64,000 nt of DNA from assembly GCA_037893225.1 (NCBI GenBank), contig JAZGUH010000628.1, forward strand, positions 1,263,000 to 1,326,999, in the 5' to 3' direction. This DNA comes from Hippasteria phrygiana (taxonomy: Eukaryota > Echinodermata > Asteroidea > Valvatida > Goniasteridae). Both the position numbers and the translations under genes were made by a program. Positions 60,147 through 64,000 of the stretch are shown piece after piece. The notes below the pieces were generated by a model. The model worked only from the letters and a program-made list of their open reading frames with translations. It made no database searches and was not told the DNA's origin. Every line of letters begins with the position of its first letter. The stretch's first letter is position 1.

Positions 60147-63100
60147 ACAGATTCAAATATTCTGGAAAATGGTCCGTCTTTAAGCGGCCAATTGGAGCAG
60201 AAGCCATTCTTGGAATAGGCCCTTGCTGAAATTAAGTGTGCCCAGGAAGGTGGGAATTATGAATATGAAAGAAAAATATGAATTTTCCAAAACATGTGCG
60301 GTACACTTTCTTTCAAAGACGGCATTTCACCCGAACTCCAAATACCGCATTTTCAAATATTCTGGGAAAATGGTCCGTCTTTAAGCGCCTAATTGGAGCA
60401 GAAGCCATTCTTGGAATAGGCCCTTGCTGAAATTAAGTGTGCCCAGGAAGGTGGGAATTATGAATATGAAAGAAAAATATGAATTTTCCAAAACGTGTGC
60501 GGTACACTTTCTTTCAAAGACGGCATTTCACCCGAACTCCAAATACCGCATTTTCAAATATTCTGGAAAATGGTCCGTCTTTAAGCGGCCAATTGGAACA
60601 GAAGCCATTCTTGAAATAGGCCCTTGCTGAAATTAAGTGTGCCCAGGAAGGTGGGAATTATGAATATGAAAGAAAAATATGAATTTTCCAAAACGTGTGC
60701 GGTACACTTTCTTTCAAAGACGGCATTCCACCCGAACTCCAAATACCGCATTTTCAAATATTCTGGAAAATGGTCCGTCTTTAAGCGGCCAATTGGAGCA
60801 GAAGCCATTCTTGGAATAGGCCCTTGCTGAAATTAAGTGTGCCCAGGAAGGTGGGAATTATGAATATGAAAGAAAAATGTGAATTTTCCAAAACATGTGC
60901 GGTACACTTTCTCTCAAAGACGGCATTCCACCCGAAACTCTTAATAACGCATTTTCAAATGTTCTTAAAAATGGTCCGTCTTTAAGCGGCTAATTGGAGC
61001 AGAAGCCATTCTTGGAATAGGCCCTTGCTGAAATTAAGTGTGCCCAGGAAGGTGGGAATTATGAATATGAAAGAAAAATATGAATATTCCAAAACATGTG
61101 CGGTACACTTTCTTTCAAAGACGGCATTTCACCCGAAACTCTTAATAACGCATTTTCAAATGTTCTGAAAAATGGTCCGCCTTTAAGCGGCTATTTGGAG
61201 CAGAAGCCATTCTTGGAATAGGCCCTTGCTGAAATTAAGTGTGCCCAGGAAGGTGGGAATTATGAATATGAAAGAAAAATATGAATATTCCAAAACATGT
61301 GCGGTACACTTTCTCTCAAAGACGGTATTCCAAATACCGCATTTCCAAATTCTCTTAAAAATTTTCCGTCTTTAAGCGGCCAATTGGAGCAGAAGCCATT
61401 CTTGGAATAGGCCCTTGCTGAAATTAAGTGTGCCCAGGAAGGTGGGAATTATGAATATGAAAGAAAAATATGAATATTCCAAAACATGTGCGGTACACTT
61501 TCTCTCAAAGACGGCATTCCACCCGAAACTCTTAATAACGCATTTTCAAATGTTCTGAAAAATGGTCCGCCTTTAAGCGGCTAATTGGAGCAGAAGCCAT
61601 TCTTGGAATAGGCCCTTGCTGAAATTAAGTGTGCCCAGGAAGGTGGGAATTATGAATATGAAAGTAAAATATGAATTTTCCAAAACATGTGCGGTACACT
61701 TTCTCTCAAAGACGGCATTCCACCCGAACTACAATACCGCATTTCCAAATTTTCTTAAAAATGGTCCGTCTTTAAGCGGCTAATTGGAGCAGAAGCCATT
61801 CTTGGAATAGGCCCTTGCTGAAATTAAGTGTGCCCAGGAAGGTGGGAATTATGAATATGAAAGAAAAATATGAATTTTCCAAAACATGTGCGGTACACTT
61901 TCTCTCAAAGACGGCATTCCACCCGAAACTCTTAATAACGCATTTTCAAATGTTCTGAAAAATGGTCCGCCTTTAAGCGGCTAATTGGAGCAGAAGCCAT
62001 TCTTGGAATAGGCCCTTGCTGAAATTAAGTGTGCCCAGGAAGGTGGGAATTATTAATACGAAAGAAAAATATGAATTTTCCGGAACATGTGCGGTACACT
62101 TTCTCTCAAAGACGGCATTTCACCCGAACTCCAAATACCGCATTTTCAAATATTCTGGAAAATGGTCCGTCTTTAAGCGGCCAATTGAAGCAGAAGCCAT
62201 TCTTGGAATAGGCCCTTGCTGAAATTAAGTGTGCCCAGGAAGGTGGGAATTATGAATATGAAAGAAAAATATGAATTTTCCAAAACATGTGCGGTACACT
62301 TTCTCTCAAAGACGGCATTCCACCCGAAACTCTTAATAACGCATTTTCAAATGTTCTGAAAAATGGTCCGCCTTTAAGCGGCTAATTGGAGCAGAAGCCA
62401 TTCTTGGAATAGGCCCTTGCTGAAATTAAGTGTGCCCAGGAAGGTGGGAATTATTAATACGAAAGAAAAATATGAATTTTCCGGAACATGTGCGGTACAC
62501 TTTCTCTCAAAGACGGCATTCCACCCGAACTACAATACCGCATTTCCAAATTTTCTTAAAAATGGTCCGTCTTTAAGCGGCTAATTGGAACAGAAGCCAT
62601 TCTTGGAATAGGCCCTTGCTGAAATTAAGTGTGCCCAGGAAGGTGGGAATTATGAATATGAAAGAAAAATATGAATATTCCAAAACATGTGCGGTACACT
62701 TTCTTTCAAAGACGGCATTTCACCCGAACTCCAAATACCGCATTTTCAAATATTCTGGGAAAATGGTCCATCTTTAAGCGGCTAATTGGAGCAGAAGCCA
62801 TTCTTGGAATAGGCCCTTGCTGAAATTAAGTGTGCCCAGGAAGGTGAGAATTATGAATATGAAAGAAAAATATGAATTTTCCAAAACGTGTGCGGTACAC
62901 TTTCTTTCAAAGACGGCACTTCACCCGAACTCCAAATACCGCATTTTCAAATATTCTGGAAAATGGTCCGTCTTTAAGCGGCCAATTGGAGCAGAAGCCA
63001 TTCTTGGAATAGGCCCTTGCTGAAATTAAGTGTGCCCAGGAAGGTGGGAATTATGAATATGAAAGAAAAATGTGAATTTTCCAAAACATGTGCGGTACAC

Positions 63101-64000
63101 TTTCTCTCAAAGACGGCATTCCACCCGAAACTCCAAATACCGCATTTTCAAATTTTCTTTAAAATGGTCCGTCTTTAAGCGGCTATTTGGAGCAGAAGCC
63201 ATTCTTGGAATAGGCCCTTGCTGAAATTAAGTGTGCCCAGGAAGGTGGGAATTATGAATATGAAAGAAAAATATGAATATTCCAAAACATGTGCGGTACA
63301 CTTTCTCTCAAAGACGGTATTCCAAATACCGCATTTCCAAATTCTCTTAAAAATTGTCCGTCTTTAAGCGGCTAATTGGAGCAGAAGCCATTCTTGGAAT
63401 AGGCCCTTGCTGAAATTAAGTGTGCCCAGGAAGGTGGGAATTATGAATATGAAAGAAAAATGTGAATTTTCCAAAACATGTGCGGTACACTTTTTCTCAA
63501 AGACGGCATTCCACCCGAAACTCTTAATAACGCATTTTCAAATGTTCTGAAAAATGGTCCGCCTTTAAGCGGCTAATTGGAGCAGAAGCCATTCTTGCAA
63601 TAGGCCCTTGCTGAAATTAAGTGTGCCCAGGAAGGTGGGAATTATGAATATGAAAGAAAAATATGAATATTCCAAAACATGTGCGGTACACTTTCTTTCA
63701 AAGACGGCATTTCACCCGAACTCCAAATACCGCATTTTCAAATATTCTGGGAAAATGGTCCGTCTTCAAGCGGCTAATTGGAGCAGAAGCCATTCTTGGA
63801 ATAGGCCCTTGCTGAAATTAAGTGTGCCCAGGAAGGTGAGAATTAGGAATATGAAAGAAAAATATGAATTTTCCAAAACGTGTGCGGTACACTTTCTTTC
63901 AAAGACGGCATTCCACCCGAACTCCAAATACCGCATTTTCAAATATTCTGGAAAATGGTCCGTCTTTAAGCGGCCAATTGGAGCAGAAGCCATTCTTGGA
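60147..64000 (+). repeat. Right tandem array of the same ~200-bp monomer (at least 19 copies, runs off the window)
   Basis: Same monomer as 48092-55263 but in inverted orientation, with spacings of 200-203 bp (for example CCCAGGAAGGTGGGAATTAT at 60442 and 60642). The same subtypes are present, including the short CGGTATTCCAAATACCG-type form near 61324 and 63318. It starts immediately upstream of the truncated coding frame of the USP-Ulp1 gene. Confidence 0.97.

Noticed and set aside
48092..64000. CRISPR array
   Set aside because: The repeats are contiguous ~200-bp satellite monomers without unique spacers, in a eukaryotic context.

Overview
The window is eukaryotic and mobile-element rich. 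Genes are split by short GT-AG introns, the spacer DNA is AT-rich, and TACATGTA-type palindromes are scattered from about 38 to 46 kb. The DNase I family gene and the THAP, PIF/Harbinger and P2X7-ballast proteins suggest a marine invertebrate deuterostome (lancelet, echinoderm or hemichordate). The species cannot be fixed from the sequence alone.

Region 1 (1-36157) is a head-to-tail segmental repeat of about 15.3-15.8 kb. Each unit carries an eight-exon secreted DNase I gene. Copy 1 (161-7306) and copy 2 (15495-21998) read through complete. Copy 3 (31287-35723) has exons 1-5 only, because homology stops at 36157. The units act as natural before/after pairs. A PIF/Harbinger element (9886-11681), a 453-bp TIR element (850-1302) and a 1.03-kb TIR element (5004-6032) occur only in unit 1, and unit 2 has the unoccupied site for each. 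A hairpin-headed insert built on an 82-bp repeat occurs only in units 2 and 3. A 2.74-kb stretch is duplicated again inside unit 2, with its junction in an 18-bp minisatellite. An octamer array next to exon 4 has expanded only in copy 2.

Region 2 (36158-48091) starts with TTCTATAGAA-rich repeats and other small repeats. It then holds two intact, convergent, intron-containing genes. One is a 193-residue protein made essentially of the P2X7 C-terminal 'ballast' domain (+ strand, 40479-41514). The other is an 849-residue protein joining a THAP zinc finger to an RNase H-like transposase-type region (- strand, 43172-47582).

Region 3 (48092-64000, continuing beyond the window) is the most unusual part. 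About 36 tandem copies of a ~200-bp monomer lie on the left (48092-55263), and the same monomer is arrayed in the opposite orientation on the right (from 60147 to the window end). Between the arms lies a minus-strand gene whose product has a transposon-like N-terminal part, a complete ubiquitin-specific protease (USP) domain and, across a 158-bp intron, a Ulp1/SENP-type C48 protease domain. This looks like a very large fold-back or long-TIR element carrying both deubiquitinase-like and deSUMOylase-like activities. No tRNA, rRNA or CRISPR feature was supported.
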